Positions 6,406 to 13,403 of a stretch of DNA of 19,718 nucleotides are shown here, one piece after another. The DNA is taken from assembly GCA_013362295.1 (NCBI GenBank), contig JABFWJ010000470.1, positions 1 to 19,718 on the forward strand, given 5' to 3'. The notes under the pieces are model-generated. The model was given only the letters and a program-made list of their open reading frames with translations. It was not told where the DNA came from and did no database searches. The position numbers were made by a program, and so were the translations under genes. The DNA comes from Thermoleophilia bacterium (GTDB taxonomy: Bacteria > Actinomycetota > Thermoleophilia > Gaiellales > Gaiellaceae). Numbering within the stretch: position 1 is the first letter of the stretch; each line of letters starts with the position of its first letter.

Positions 6406-6507
6406 CTAGTACTGGCGGCCGGGGCGATCGAAGCGCGAGTCGCGGCCGTAGCCGGCGGCGAGGCCGATCACGGCGACGATCACGAGGAAGATGAGAAGTG
6501 CAGTCAT
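6406..6507 (-). CDS. 33-residue predicted single-pass membrane micropeptide
   Basis: From ATG 6507 the minus strand encodes MTALLIFLVIVAVIGLAAG followed by YGRDSRFDRPGRQY and a TAG stop at 6406-6408. It is one hydrophobic helix of about 17 residues followed by a charged tail rich in Arg and Asp. Short ORFs of this pattern (helix, then YGRDSR-like tail) look familiar from high-GC actinobacteria, but I cannot check this. It lies between the divergent LysR gene (start 60 bp away) and the permease remnant, so it may be the LysR target or the head of the old permease operon. No Shine-Dalgarno site is seen. Chance coding is possible, but the clean helix-plus-tail structure argues against it. Function unknown. 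Confidence 0.5.
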   Translation of the reverse strand: MTALLIFLVIVAVIGLAAGYGRDSRFDRPGRQY

Positions 6508-6567
6508 GGATACAGCATCGGCCACAGAGGTCTATCAGCACAAATCGTGGTACTGTTGGGTTCGATC
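6508..6567. promoter_or_regulatory. divergent promoter region between the 33-residue ORF and the LysR gene
   Basis: Sixty bases, visibly AT-richer than the surroundings. TACTGT at 6551-6556 is a possible -10 for the LysR gene, 11 nt before its ATG. CACAAATCGTG at 6540-6550 is an interrupted dyad (CAC/GTG arms) of the kind seen in LysR sites. No firm T-N11-A box can be assigned. Autoregulation and control of the divergent ORF are inferred from the family's usual arrangement. Confidence 0.35.
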
Positions 6568-7497
6568 ATGGAATCTGATAGCTGGCTCGGCGTCGAACTC
6601 CGGCACTTCGCAGCCCTTCAGGCGGTCGCCTCGGAAGGGTCGTTCGGCCGTGCGGCCGAGCGGCTCGGCTACACCCAGTCGGCGATCAGCCAGCAGATCC
6701 AGACGCTCGAGCGGATCGTCGGCGAGAAGCTCATCGAGCGACCCGGCGGGCCGCGCCCGGTCTCGCTGACCGAAGCCGGCCGGCTCCTCCTCTCCCATGC
6801 CGACTCGATCGTCGCGCGGCTGCAGGCCGCGCAGGCCGACCTGCAGGCGCTGCGCAGCGGCGAGGCGGGCGTGCTCCGCGTCGGAACGTTCCAGTCTGCC
6901 GGCGCACGCCTCCTGCCCGAGATCATGCGGCGCTTCCGCGACCAGTGGCCCCAGATCGAGGTGATGCTGGAGGAGCGCGACAGCGACGCCGAGCTCGCGA
7001 CGATGGTCGAGCGGGGCGAGCTGGATGTCGCCTTCGTGCTGCCGCCGTTCGGCGACGCGCCGCTCGAGACGATCGAGCTCCTGCGCGACCCGTACGTCCT
7101 CGTCGTCGCCAGGAACTCGGAGCTCGCGCAGGTCAAGAGCCCGCCCACGCTCGCGCGGATCGCCGACGAGCCGCTGATCGGCTTCCGCGCGTGCCGCTCG
7201 ATGGATCCGTTCGAGTCGGCGCTGAGCGCCGCCGGCTGCGAGCCCAAGTTCGCGTTCCGCACCGATGACAACGGGACCGTGCAGGGGCTGATCGCAGCCG
7301 GGATCGGCAGCGCCGTCATGCCGCGTCTCACCGTCGACGCGTCCGATCCGCGGATCACGGTGATCGAGCTAGGCAACCGCGTCCCGTCGCGGGTGATCCA
7401 CATCGCCCGCCACCGCGACCGCTACCACTCACCGTCCGCGCGCGCGTTCGTCGAGACCGCGCTCGACGTCACTGCGGCCGACCAGCTGGCGGCATAG
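6568..7497 (+). CDS. LysR-type transcriptional regulator
   Basis: A 309-residue LTTR of normal length. Residues about 7-66 form the winged helix-turn-helix (LRHFAALQAVASEGSFGRAA, then LGYTQSAISQQIQTLER and LTEAGRLLL). Residues about 90-295 form the periplasmic-binding-like effector domain, including VLRVGTFQSAGARLLPEIM, LDVAFVLPP and GIGSAVMPRL. The effector and regulon cannot be deduced. ATG 6568 is preferred over an in-frame GTG at 6547 because it starts just ahead of the family's ELRHF; neither has a clear Shine-Dalgarno site. It diverges from the 33-residue membrane ORF and converges with glmS. The usual LTTR target, the divergent neighbour, is here a micropeptide plus a dead permease, so its present role is unclear. 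Confidence 0.93.
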   Translation: MESDSWLGVELRHFAALQAVASEGSFGRAAERLGYTQSAISQQIQTLERIVGEKLIERPGGPRPVSLTEAGRLLLSHADSIVARLQAAQADLQALRSGEAGVLRVGTFQSAGARLLPEIMRRFRDQWPQIEVMLEERDSDAELATMVERGELDVAFVLPPFGDAPLETIELLRDPYVLVVARNSELAQVKSPPTLARIADEPLIGFRACRSMDPFESALSAAGCEPKFAFRTDDNGTVQGLIAAGIGSAVMPRLTVDASDPRITVIELGNRVPSRVIHIARHRDRYHSPSARAFVETALDVTAADQLAA

Positions 7498-7500
7498 GCC

Positions 7501-7515
7501 GAAAAGGCTCGAGCC
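7501..7515 (-). terminator. short GC hairpin plus T4 downstream of glmS
   Basis: On the minus strand the self-complementary GGCTCGAGCC is followed directly by TTTTC. The stem is only 3-4 bp, so it is weak alone. It lies just beyond the 31-nt hairpin in the glmS 3' region and may act with it. Inference. Confidence 0.35.
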
Positions 7516-7521
7516 GCGCCC

Positions 7522-7552
7522 GAACCTGATTTGGCGCAGCCAAACCAGATTC
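7522..7552. terminator. 31-nt hairpin at the LysR/glmS convergent junction (copy 1 of a pair)
   Basis: The left arm GAACCTGATTTGGC and the right arm GCCAAACCAGATTC are 14 nt each around a GCA loop. On the minus strand, the glmS direction, all 14 positions pair if two G-U wobbles are allowed. On the plus strand those two become A-C mismatches. It lies 34 nt beyond the glmS stop. A sister element with the same 14-3-14 layout lies at 14438-14468. It probably terminates or stabilises the 3' end of the glmS transcript, though no U-tract follows directly. Confidence 0.6.
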
Positions 7553-7586
7553 AAGGCGTAAGGTTTTCCCCGGCGTCCCGCTAGCG

Positions 7587-9416
7587 CTATTCGACCGTGA
7601 CGGTCTTCGCGAGGTTGCGCGGCTGGTCGACGTTCAGGCCGCGCAGCCGCGCGATGCGGTAGGCAAGCAGCTGCAGCGGCAGGATCGCGAGCGCAGCCTG
7701 CAGGAACGCCGGCGACGGCGGAACGTAGATGACCTCGTCGGCGTGATGCTGGATGTCCTCGTTCCCGTCGGTCGCGATCGCGATCACATGCGCGCCGCGC
7801 GCGCGCGTCTCCTGGATGTTGGAGACGATCTTGTCGTAGACGTGGGTGGCCGTCGCGACGACGACGACCGGCGTGCCTTCCTCGAGCAGCGCGATCGGGC
7901 CGTGCTTCATCTCTCCGGCGGAATAGGCCTCCGTCGGGATGTACGAGATCTCCTTGAGCTTCAACGCGCCCTCGAGCGCGACGGGGAGGCCGATGTGCCG
8001 GCCGAGGTAGAGGAAGAACGGCTCGTTGAAGTACCGCTGCGCGATGTCCTCGATCGGGTGGTCGTCGTCGAGGAACCGGTGCATCTTGGCCGGCAGGTCG
8101 TACAGCTCGTCCATGATGAACTCCTGCTCTTCCTTCGGCATGGTGCCGCGGCACTGCGCAAGCTTCAGGCCGACGAGGAAGAGCAGCGCGATCTGCGCGG
8201 TGAAGGTCTTCGACGCGGCGACGCCCACCTCGAGCCCCGTGCGCGTGAAGAGCACGGAGTCCACCTCGCGCGTGATCTGCGAGCCCATCATGTTCGTGAT
8301 CGCGACGGTGCGCGCGCCCTTCTCACGAGCAAGCTTCATGGCCTGGATCGTGTCGCGCGACTCACCCGACTGCGAGATGCCGATCACGAGCGTGCCCGGA
8401 TCGACGACCGGGTTGCGGTAGATCCATTCGCTCGCCACGTCCGGCTCGACGGGAACGCGCGCCCATTCCTCGATCGCGTAGCGACCCACCACACCCGCGT
8501 GGTAGGACGTCCCGCAGGCGACGACCACGATGCGGCGCAGCTCGCGCAGCTCGTCCTCGGTCATCCCGAGGCCCTCGAGCACGAGGTTGCCGTGACGGAC
8601 CCGGTCGCCGATCGTCTCGGCGACGCCCTCGGGCTGCTCGAAGATCTCCTTGAGCATGAACGTCTCGTAGCCCGAGCGCTCCGCGGCGTCGTCGTCCCAG
8701 TCGACCTCGATCACATCGTGGTGCACAGGCTCGCCCGTCGCCGCGCGAACGAAGTTGACGCCTTCCGGCGTGACCGACGCGATGTCCCCGTCGTCGGGGA
8801 ACTGGACGCGGCGCGTCTCCGAGAGGAACGCGGCGAGGTTGGAGGCGAGGAAGTTCTCGTTGTTGCCGAGGCCCACGACCATCGGCGTCTGATGGCGAAC
8901 GCCGACGAGATGGTTCGGGTGGTCGCGATGGATCACGACGAAGGTGAAGTGACCCTCGAGACGCGCGAAGACGGCGCGAACGGCGGCCACGAGGTCGCCG
9001 TCGTAGGCGTCCTCGAGCAGGTGCGCAACGACCTCCGCATCGGTCTCGGAGCCGAAGGCGTGGCCGGCGGCGAGCAGCTCGTTGCGCAGCTCGCGGTAGT
9101 TCTCGACGATCCCGTTGAGCACGATCGCGAGCTTGCGCTCGTCGCAGGCGGTCAGCGGATGCGCGTTCGCCTCGGTGACCCCGCCGTGGGTCGCCCAGCG
9201 CGTGTGCCCGAGCCCGGTCGTCGAGACCGAGCCGTTCGGCCCGGCGGCCTCCTTCAGGAACTCGAGGTTCCCGACCGCGCGGACGTATTCGAGGCCGTCC
9301 TCTTCGAGGAGGGCGATGCCTGCAGAGTCGTAGCCGCGGTATTCGAGCCGCTGGAGCCCGTGCATCAACAGTGGCTTCGACGCCCGGTTGCCCACGTAAC
9401 CGATGATCCCGCACAT
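7587..9416 (-). CDS. glmS: glutamine-fructose-6-phosphate aminotransferase (isomerising)
   Basis: A 609-residue protein of the usual GlmS length. It makes glucosamine-6-phosphate from fructose-6-phosphate and glutamine, the entry step to UDP-GlcNAc and peptidoglycan. The N-terminal MCGIIGYVGNR provides the nucleophile Cys at position 2, followed by the class II glutaminase domain (TRWATHGGVTEANAHPL, NGIVENYREL). Two SIS domains follow from about residue 285, with VVACGTSYHAG, SQSGESRDT and a second set near PVALEGALKLKEISYIPTEA. The C-terminus DQPRNLAKTVTVE is canonical. ATG 9416 has a strong AAGGAGG six nt upstream (9423-9429). It follows glmM by 86 bp; no glmS ribozyme fits there. The two genes form a short amino-sugar pathway run. 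Confidence 0.98.
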   Translation of the reverse strand: MCGIIGYVGNRASKPLLMHGLQRLEYRGYDSAGIALLEEDGLEYVRAVGNLEFLKEAAGPNGSVSTTGLGHTRWATHGGVTEANAHPLTACDERKLAIVLNGIVENYRELRNELLAAGHAFGSETDAEVVAHLLEDAYDGDLVAAVRAVFARLEGHFTFVVIHRDHPNHLVGVRHQTPMVVGLGNNENFLASNLAAFLSETRRVQFPDDGDIASVTPEGVNFVRAATGEPVHHDVIEVDWDDDAAERSGYETFMLKEIFEQPEGVAETIGDRVRHGNLVLEGLGMTEDELRELRRIVVVACGTSYHAGVVGRYAIEEWARVPVEPDVASEWIYRNPVVDPGTLVIGISQSGESRDTIQAMKLAREKGARTVAITNMMGSQITREVDSVLFTRTGLEVGVAASKTFTAQIALLFLVGLKLAQCRGTMPKEEQEFIMDELYDLPAKMHRFLDDDHPIEDIAQRYFNEPFFLYLGRHIGLPVALEGALKLKEISYIPTEAYSAGEMKHGPIALLEEGTPVVVVATATHVYDKIVSNIQETRARGAHVIAIATDGNEDIQHHADEVIYVPPSPAFLQAALAILPLQLLAYRIARLRGLNVDQPRNLAKTVTVE

Positions 9417-9422
9417 CCGGAG

Positions 9423-9429
9423 CCTCCTT
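9423..9429 (-). promoter_or_regulatory. strong Shine-Dalgarno site of glmS
   Basis: AAGGAGG on the minus strand, 6 nt before ATG 9416, is the strongest ribosome-binding site noticed in the window. Upstream in the glmM-glmS gap, GCCGGGCTTCGGCGTTTT (4-bp stem, T-run) could be a weak terminator or attenuator. Confidence 0.65.
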
Positions 9430-9502
9430 CGATCAGCCCGGCCGCGATGCCGGAATTTGCCCCCGACAAGCCTCCTGAAAACGCCGAAGCCCGGCTGCCG
9501 AG

Positions 9503-10768
9503 CTAGCCGAGCTCCCGTCGGACGAGGGCTGCGATGCTAGCACAGGCCTGGGCCGCAATCTCCGGATTTTCGGCCTCTGCGAGCACCCTGATCAAAGGTT
9601 CAGTGCCCGACGGCCGGACCAGGACCCGCCCCTCCCCGTCCCAGGCCTCGTTCAGTCGTTCGACCTCTGCCACGACCGCCGAAGAGAGCTCCTTGCGCTC
9701 GACGCGGACGTCCTCCTTGGCCTGCGGCCAGCGCGGCATCACGTCGGCCGCCTCGCTCAGCTTTCGGCCCTTCAGCGCACTGCAGAGCAGCAGCCCGGCG
9801 GCGAGACCGTCCCCGGTGACGTGGTCGCGGAGGTAGATGACATGGCCGGACTGCTCGCCGCCGAGGATCGCCCCCTCGCGCTGCAACGCCTCGAGGACGT
9901 ACCGGTCGCCGACGTCGGTGGTGTGCACGGTGATGTCGTGCTCGCGCATCAGTGCGTGGAAGCCGAGGTTCGTCATCACGGTGACCGCCACCTGGTCGAC
10001 ATCCTGGTCGAGCGCGAGGATCGCGATGATCTGATCGCCGTCGACGACCGCGCCCTTCTCGTCCACGGCGAGCATCCGGTCGCCGTCGCCGTCGAACGCG
10101 ATCCCGAGGTCGTAGCCGCGGTCGACGACGACGTGTTGCAAGAGCGTCAGGTCGGTCGCGCCGCAGCCGACGTTGATGTTCGTGCCGTCGGGCGCGTCGC
10201 CGATCGCGTGCACCTGCGCACCGCACTGCTCGAACGCGAGCGGCCCGAGCCCGGAGTAGGCGCCGTTCGCGCAGTCGACGACGATGCGCAGCCCCTCGAG
10301 GTCGCTGCCGAAGCGCTCGAGGATGTGCTGGAGGTACGAGTCGGTCGCGACCTCGACGCGCTCGACGCTCCCCTGATCGATCCCCGGCGCTGCAGCGAGC
10401 AGCTCCTCGATCTGCTCCTCCGACGCGTCGGGGAGCTTGTGGCCGTTCGCGTCGAAGAACTTCACGCCGTTGTATTCCGGCGGGTTGTGCGAGGCGGAGA
10501 TCACGACGCCGAGGTCGAGCGCGAGCAGCGCGACGGCCGGCGTCGGGAGGACGCCGCCGAGAATGCAGTCGCCGCCGGCGGAGACGACGCCGCGCGCGAA
10601 CGCCTGCTCGAGCTCCACGCCGGAGGCCCTCGTGTCGCGGCCGACGAAGACCTTCGCAGCGCCGGTCCAGAGCGATGCGGCGCGTCCGAGGCGCTCGACG
10701 AGCTCAGGCGTGAGGAACTCGCCCACAACTCCACGGACCCCGTCCGTGCCGAAGTATCTACGGGCCAC
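9503..10768 (-). CDS. glmM: phosphoglucosamine mutase
   Basis: A 421-residue alpha-D-phosphohexomutase that converts glucosamine-6-phosphate to glucosamine-1-phosphate, the step after GlmS. The N-terminus ARRYFGTDGVRGVVGEFLTP is the GlmM hallmark. The phosphoserine loop is VVISASHNPPEYNGVKFF, with the active Ser at about residue 93, and the Mg site is FDGDGDR. The GGEQSGH sugar loop and the C-terminal phosphate site RPSGTEPLIRV are all present. The protein is slightly shorter than the usual ~445. GTG 10768 is chosen because it begins directly at the conserved ARRYFGTDG. It has no Shine-Dalgarno and lies 14 bp after the rpsI stop, so it is probably translated by coupling. Its position after rplM-rpsI matches actinobacterial gene order. 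Confidence 0.97.
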   Translation of the reverse strand: MARRYFGTDGVRGVVGEFLTPELVERLGRAASLWTGAAKVFVGRDTRASGVELEQAFARGVVSAGGDCILGGVLPTPAVALLALDLGVVISASHNPPEYNGVKFFDANGHKLPDASEEQIEELLAAAPGIDQGSVERVEVATDSYLQHILERFGSDLEGLRIVVDCANGAYSGLGPLAFEQCGAQVHAIGDAPDGTNINVGCGATDLTLLQHVVVDRGYDLGIAFDGDGDRMLAVDEKGAVVDGDQIIAILALDQDVDQVAVTVMTNLGFHALMREHDITVHTTDVGDRYVLEALQREGAILGGEQSGHVIYLRDHVTGDGLAAGLLLCSALKGRKLSEAADVMPRWPQAKEDVRVERKELSSAVVAEVERLNEAWDGEGRVLVRPSGTEPLIRVLAEAENPEIAAQACASIAALVRRELG

Positions 10769-10782
10769 CGCGGGCAGGGGGG

Positions 10783-11178
10783 CTACCGCTTGCTGAACTG
10801 CGGCGCCTTGCGCGCCTTGTGCAGTCCGGCCTTCTTGCGCTCCACGATGCGCGCGTCGCGCGTCAGGAAGCCTGCCCGCTTCAGCGGCACGCGGAGCTCG
10901 GGATCGACCTCGACGAGCGCGCGGGCGATGCCGTGGCGCATGGCGCCTGCCTGGCCGGATGGACCACCGCCGTGCAGGCGGACACGCAGGTCGTACTGGC
11001 CCTCGAGCCCGACCGTCTTCAGCGGCGCGGTCGCCAGCATGCGGTGCACCTGCCGCGGGAAGTACTCCTCGATCTTCTTGCCGTTGATCCACGTGTCTCC
11101 GTCGCCGGGACGGAGGATGACGCGCGCGACCGAGGTCTTGCGCTTGCCGGTGCCGAGATACTGCGCGGGAGTCGCCAT
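10783..11178 (-). CDS. rpsI: 30S ribosomal protein S9 (uS9)
   Basis: A 131-residue S9 of standard length. It shows YLGTGKRKTSVARVILRPGD, the GGGPSGQAGAMRHGIARAL core and the invariant C-terminal KKAGLHKARKAPQFSKR, whose tail contacts P-site tRNA. ATG 11178 gives the standard length. GTG 11190, overlapping the rplM stop as GTGA, would add VTTT and cannot be excluded; such an overlap would couple the two ribosomal genes. rpsI follows rplM as in nearly all bacteria and is followed after 14 bp by glmM. Confidence 0.97.
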   Translation of the reverse strand: MATPAQYLGTGKRKTSVARVILRPGDGDTWINGKKIEEYFPRQVHRMLATAPLKTVGLEGQYDLRVRLHGGGPSGQAGAMRHGIARALVEVDPELRVPLKRAGFLTRDARIVERKKAGLHKARKAPQFSKR

Positions 11179-11186
11179 CGTCGTCG

Positions 11187-11615
11187 TCACACCTCGAGAG
11201 TCGTCGGTGCCTGTGCCTCGTGCGGATGCTCGGGGCCGGCGTAGATCCTGAGCTTGGTCAGCTGCGCGCGGCCGAGCTTCGTGCGCGGCAGCATCCCCTT
11301 GACGGCTTTGCGGAGCACCTCGGTGGGCTGCCGGTCGAGCTGCTCGCGCAGTGTGCGCTCGCGGAGGCCGCCGGGATAGCCGGAGTGCTTGTAGTACATC
11401 TTCTGCTCGAGCTTCTTGCCGGTGACCGCGATCTTCTCCGCGTTGATCACGACGACGAAGTCGCCGGTGTCGACGTGCGGAGTGAACGAGGCCTTGCCCT
11501 TGCCGCGCAGCCGATCGGCGATCTGCGTGGCGATGCGGCCCAGGGTCTTCCCCTCGGCATCCACGAGATACCAGTCGCGCGCGATTTCGCCGGGCTTGGC
11601 GTTGTAGGTCTTCAT
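11187..11615 (-). CDS. rplM: 50S ribosomal protein L13 (uL13)
   Basis: A 142-residue L13 of normal length. It has RDWYLVDAEGKTLGRIATQI, FVVVINAEKIAVTGKK, YKHSGYPGG and KGMLPRTKLGRAQLTKLRIY, the usual L13 blocks in order. It is an early-assembly 23S rRNA-binding protein. ATG 11615 begins MKTYNAKPGEIARDW, as in relatives. No Shine-Dalgarno is seen. rplM heads the rplM-rpsI-glmM-glmS run. The 52-bp gap behind the MFS stop holds any promoter. Confidence 0.97.
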   Translation of the reverse strand: MKTYNAKPGEIARDWYLVDAEGKTLGRIATQIADRLRGKGKASFTPHVDTGDFVVVINAEKIAVTGKKLEQKMYYKHSGYPGGLRERTLREQLDRQPTEVLRKAVKGMLPRTKLGRAQLTKLRIYAGPEHPHEAQAPTTLEV

Positions 11616-11654
11616 ACGCAGAAAAGGGCGAACACAGGCGTCCGCCGGCCCGCA

Positions 11655-11660
11655 ATGGTA
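11655..11660 (-). promoter_or_regulatory. weak candidate -10 element for rplM
   Basis: TACCAT on the minus strand, 39 nt before the rplM ATG, is the only TAnnnT match in the 52-bp gap. It would leave a leader of about 30 nt. No -35 box is convincing. Read-through from the upstream MFS gene is an alternative. Confidence 0.28.
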
Positions 11661-11667
11661 GCAGCGG

Positions 11668-12885
11668 TCACGCTTCGACGCCGACGACGGGAGACCCTGC
11701 TCTCGAGCCGTTTCCGGCCACCCAGGCGGCCGCGAAGAGCGCCAGGCCGGCGGCGGTCGCGGCCAGCGGCACGCTTCCTCCGGCCCCCGTATAGACGACT
11801 CCGCCGCCGAGGGCGAGAACCGCGCCCGAGCAGCTCGAGAGGAGGTCGGTCGCCCCGATCAGGCGGCCGCGCTCGGCAGGGCCGGCGAGGTCGACGAGCT
11901 CGGTGGTCGCGGCGACATAGGCGAGGCACCAGCCCAGGCCGAGCCCGAAGAGGGCGAGGCTCATCCCTGCGATGCTGTCGAGCCAGGCGAGGGCGGCGTT
12001 CGACGCCGCCATCACGAGCAGGCCGCTCACCATCGCGGTCAGCCGGCCGAGCCGCTCGATCACGTCGCCGATCACGAGGACGAGGCCGTACATGCCGACG
12101 ATGTGCAGGCTGATGATCGTGAAGATCGAGCCCTGCGCGTGGTGATGGCCGACGGCGACGTAGCCCGCGAGGTTCATCACCCCGGCCATCACCGCGAAGC
12201 TGCCCACGGCGGCGACGATCGCGGTGGCCACACCAGGCCGCCGCAGCAGCTCGGGCAACGGTGACGACCCGGTCGTATCCGCGGCCGTCGCGTAGCGCGC
12301 GGAGAACTCCTGCGGATCGGGACGGACGCCGAAGGAGAGCAGAAGACCGGCGATCGTGAAGATGCCCGCCGCGAGCCACGGGACGACGAGGTCGTGCGCG
12401 CTCAGTGTCCGGCCGGCGAACATCGGGCCGAAGACGACGGGCCCCCAGATCGCGCCGGAGACGACGCCGAAGAGCACGATCGACATCCCGCGCGCGCGGC
12501 GCTCGGGCGGAAACATCTCGGCCGCGGCCGCGCGTGAGAGCAACACGATCGTCTGCCCCGCCCCGCAGAGGGCAAGCCCGAGGAAGACCAGCACGCCGGC
12601 GCGAGTCGCGCAGCCGGCGGCCGTCACCCACGGGCCGACGGTGCCGAGCACGAACCCGCCGCGGATCACGGGCATCCGCCCGACGCGGTCGGAGAGCCGG
12701 CCGGCCGGGCCGACGGCGAGCGCGCCCGCGATCAGGAAGACCGCCGGCCCGAGGCCGAGGATGCCCTTGGTGCCAGTGACGCTGACGATCGTCACGGTGC
12801 CGAGCGCGACCGCGAGCTGGATCATCCCGGACTGGACGACGAGCCCGCCCGCGAGCAGCAGGGCGTTGCGCCGGACGGGTGTCAC
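11668..12885 (-). CDS. MFS transporter (DHA1-like)
   Basis: A 405-residue protein with twelve hydrophobic segments, placed in the cytoplasmic membrane. Major-facilitator signatures include the loop 2-3 motif GPAGRLSDRVGRMPVIRGG and the paired six-helix halves separated by a hydrophilic stretch near residues 200-225 (PDPQEFSARYATAADTTGSS). It is probably a proton-coupled exporter; the substrate is unknown. The GTG 12885 start overlaps the stop of the upstream glycosylase-like gene as GTGA (4 bp), indicating translational coupling, though a repair enzyme and an exporter have no obvious shared task. GAGAG directly precedes the GTG. Unlike the MFS gene at 1704-2983, this one is intact. Confidence 0.87.
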   Translation of the reverse strand: MTPVRRNALLLAGGLVVQSGMIQLAVALGTVTIVSVTGTKGILGLGPAVFLIAGALAVGPAGRLSDRVGRMPVIRGGFVLGTVGPWVTAAGCATRAGVLVFLGLALCGAGQTIVLLSRAAAAEMFPPERRARGMSIVLFGVVSGAIWGPVVFGPMFAGRTLSAHDLVVPWLAAGIFTIAGLLLSFGVRPDPQEFSARYATAADTTGSSPLPELLRRPGVATAIVAAVGSFAVMAGVMNLAGYVAVGHHHAQGSIFTIISLHIVGMYGLVLVIGDVIERLGRLTAMVSGLLVMAASNAALAWLDSIAGMSLALFGLGLGWCLAYVAATTELVDLAGPAERGRLIGATDLLSSCSGAVLALGGGVVYTGAGGSVPLAATAAGLALFAAAWVAGNGSRAGSPVVGVEA

Positions 12886-13403
12886 CTCTCAAGTAGAGCA
12901 CGCAGGCCGCGTGCGAACTGCGCGGCGCCTCCCCGCGCGGGATGGCGGACATAGGCGCCGCCGAACGCGGAGTGCGCGACCCGGCCGACCGCGACGACGC
13001 GGCGCCCGCGTGCGAGCTCGTCGGCGAACATGCGCCCGGCCGCCACCTCGACGCGCGTGGGCGGGCGGTTCGACGTCGGGGTCCCAGGGTGTGTCGGGAC
13101 GACGTTCCAGAGAAGGACCTGCTCGGCCAGCCCGAGCTCGGCGAGCACGCGGTGGACGATCGTCGCCGTCGCCTCGGCGGGGCCGGTTCCCGTCAACTGG
13201 CGCTCGGAGGTGAACGGGAGGCCCGAGATGCGGGCGCCGCGGTAGCCGGGCGCCTCGCCGACGAGGAGGATCGGCGCGTCGCGTCGCGCGTCCAGGTAGT
13301 CGGCGAGCCGGGCACGCCGCAGCGCCGCGCCTGCTCCGTCACGGTAGAAGTTCGTGGTCTGCCCGATCCGGGCAGCCGCGAGCCTGTCGATGAGCGAACG
13401 CAT
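12882..13403 (-). CDS. uracil-DNA glycosylase-superfamily protein
   Basis: A 173-residue protein. ILLVGEAPGYRGARISGLPF (GEAPG at about 49-53) is the water-activating/uracil-binding motif 1 of the UDG superfamily. It is followed by the FTSERQL region, LLWNVVPTHPG (Trp99-Asn100, an Asn-bearing motif) and a C-terminal YVRHPARGGAAQFARGL resembling the DNA-intercalating HP motif. It probably excises uracil or another damaged base from DNA. The exact UDG family is unclear; it lacks the four Cys ligands of iron-sulfur family 4/5 enzymes. ATG 13403 gives the normal N-terminus. Its first 14 bp overlap, head to head, the start of the phospholipase-D gene. The stop overlaps the MFS start. Confidence 0.75.
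   Translation of the reverse strand: MRSLIDRLAAARIGQTTNFYRDGAGAALRRARLADYLDARRDAPILLVGEAPGYRGARISGLPFTSERQLTGTGPAEATATIVHRVLAELGLAEQVLLWNVVPTHPGTPTSNRPPTRVEVAAGRMFADELARGRRVVAVGRVAHSAFGGAYVRHPARGGAAQFARGLRALLER

Noticed and set aside
6198..6567. Insertion sequence explaining the permease truncation
   Set aside because: No transposase frame, terminal inverted repeats or target duplication are visible around the break near 6200. A simple deletion is enough.
9417..9502. Possible glmS ribozyme or riboswitch upstream of glmS
   Set aside because: The gap is only 86 bp and shows none of the ribozyme core. It holds a Shine-Dalgarno site and at most a weak 4-bp hairpin with a short T-run.
7743..9506. 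Very long plus-strand open frame opposite glmS
   Set aside because: It is a mirror of the glmS codons: Arg/Val/Asp/Glu-rich, no recognisable domain, and glmS is certain on the other strand. The same applies to long frames opposite glmM, guaA and the serine hydrolase.
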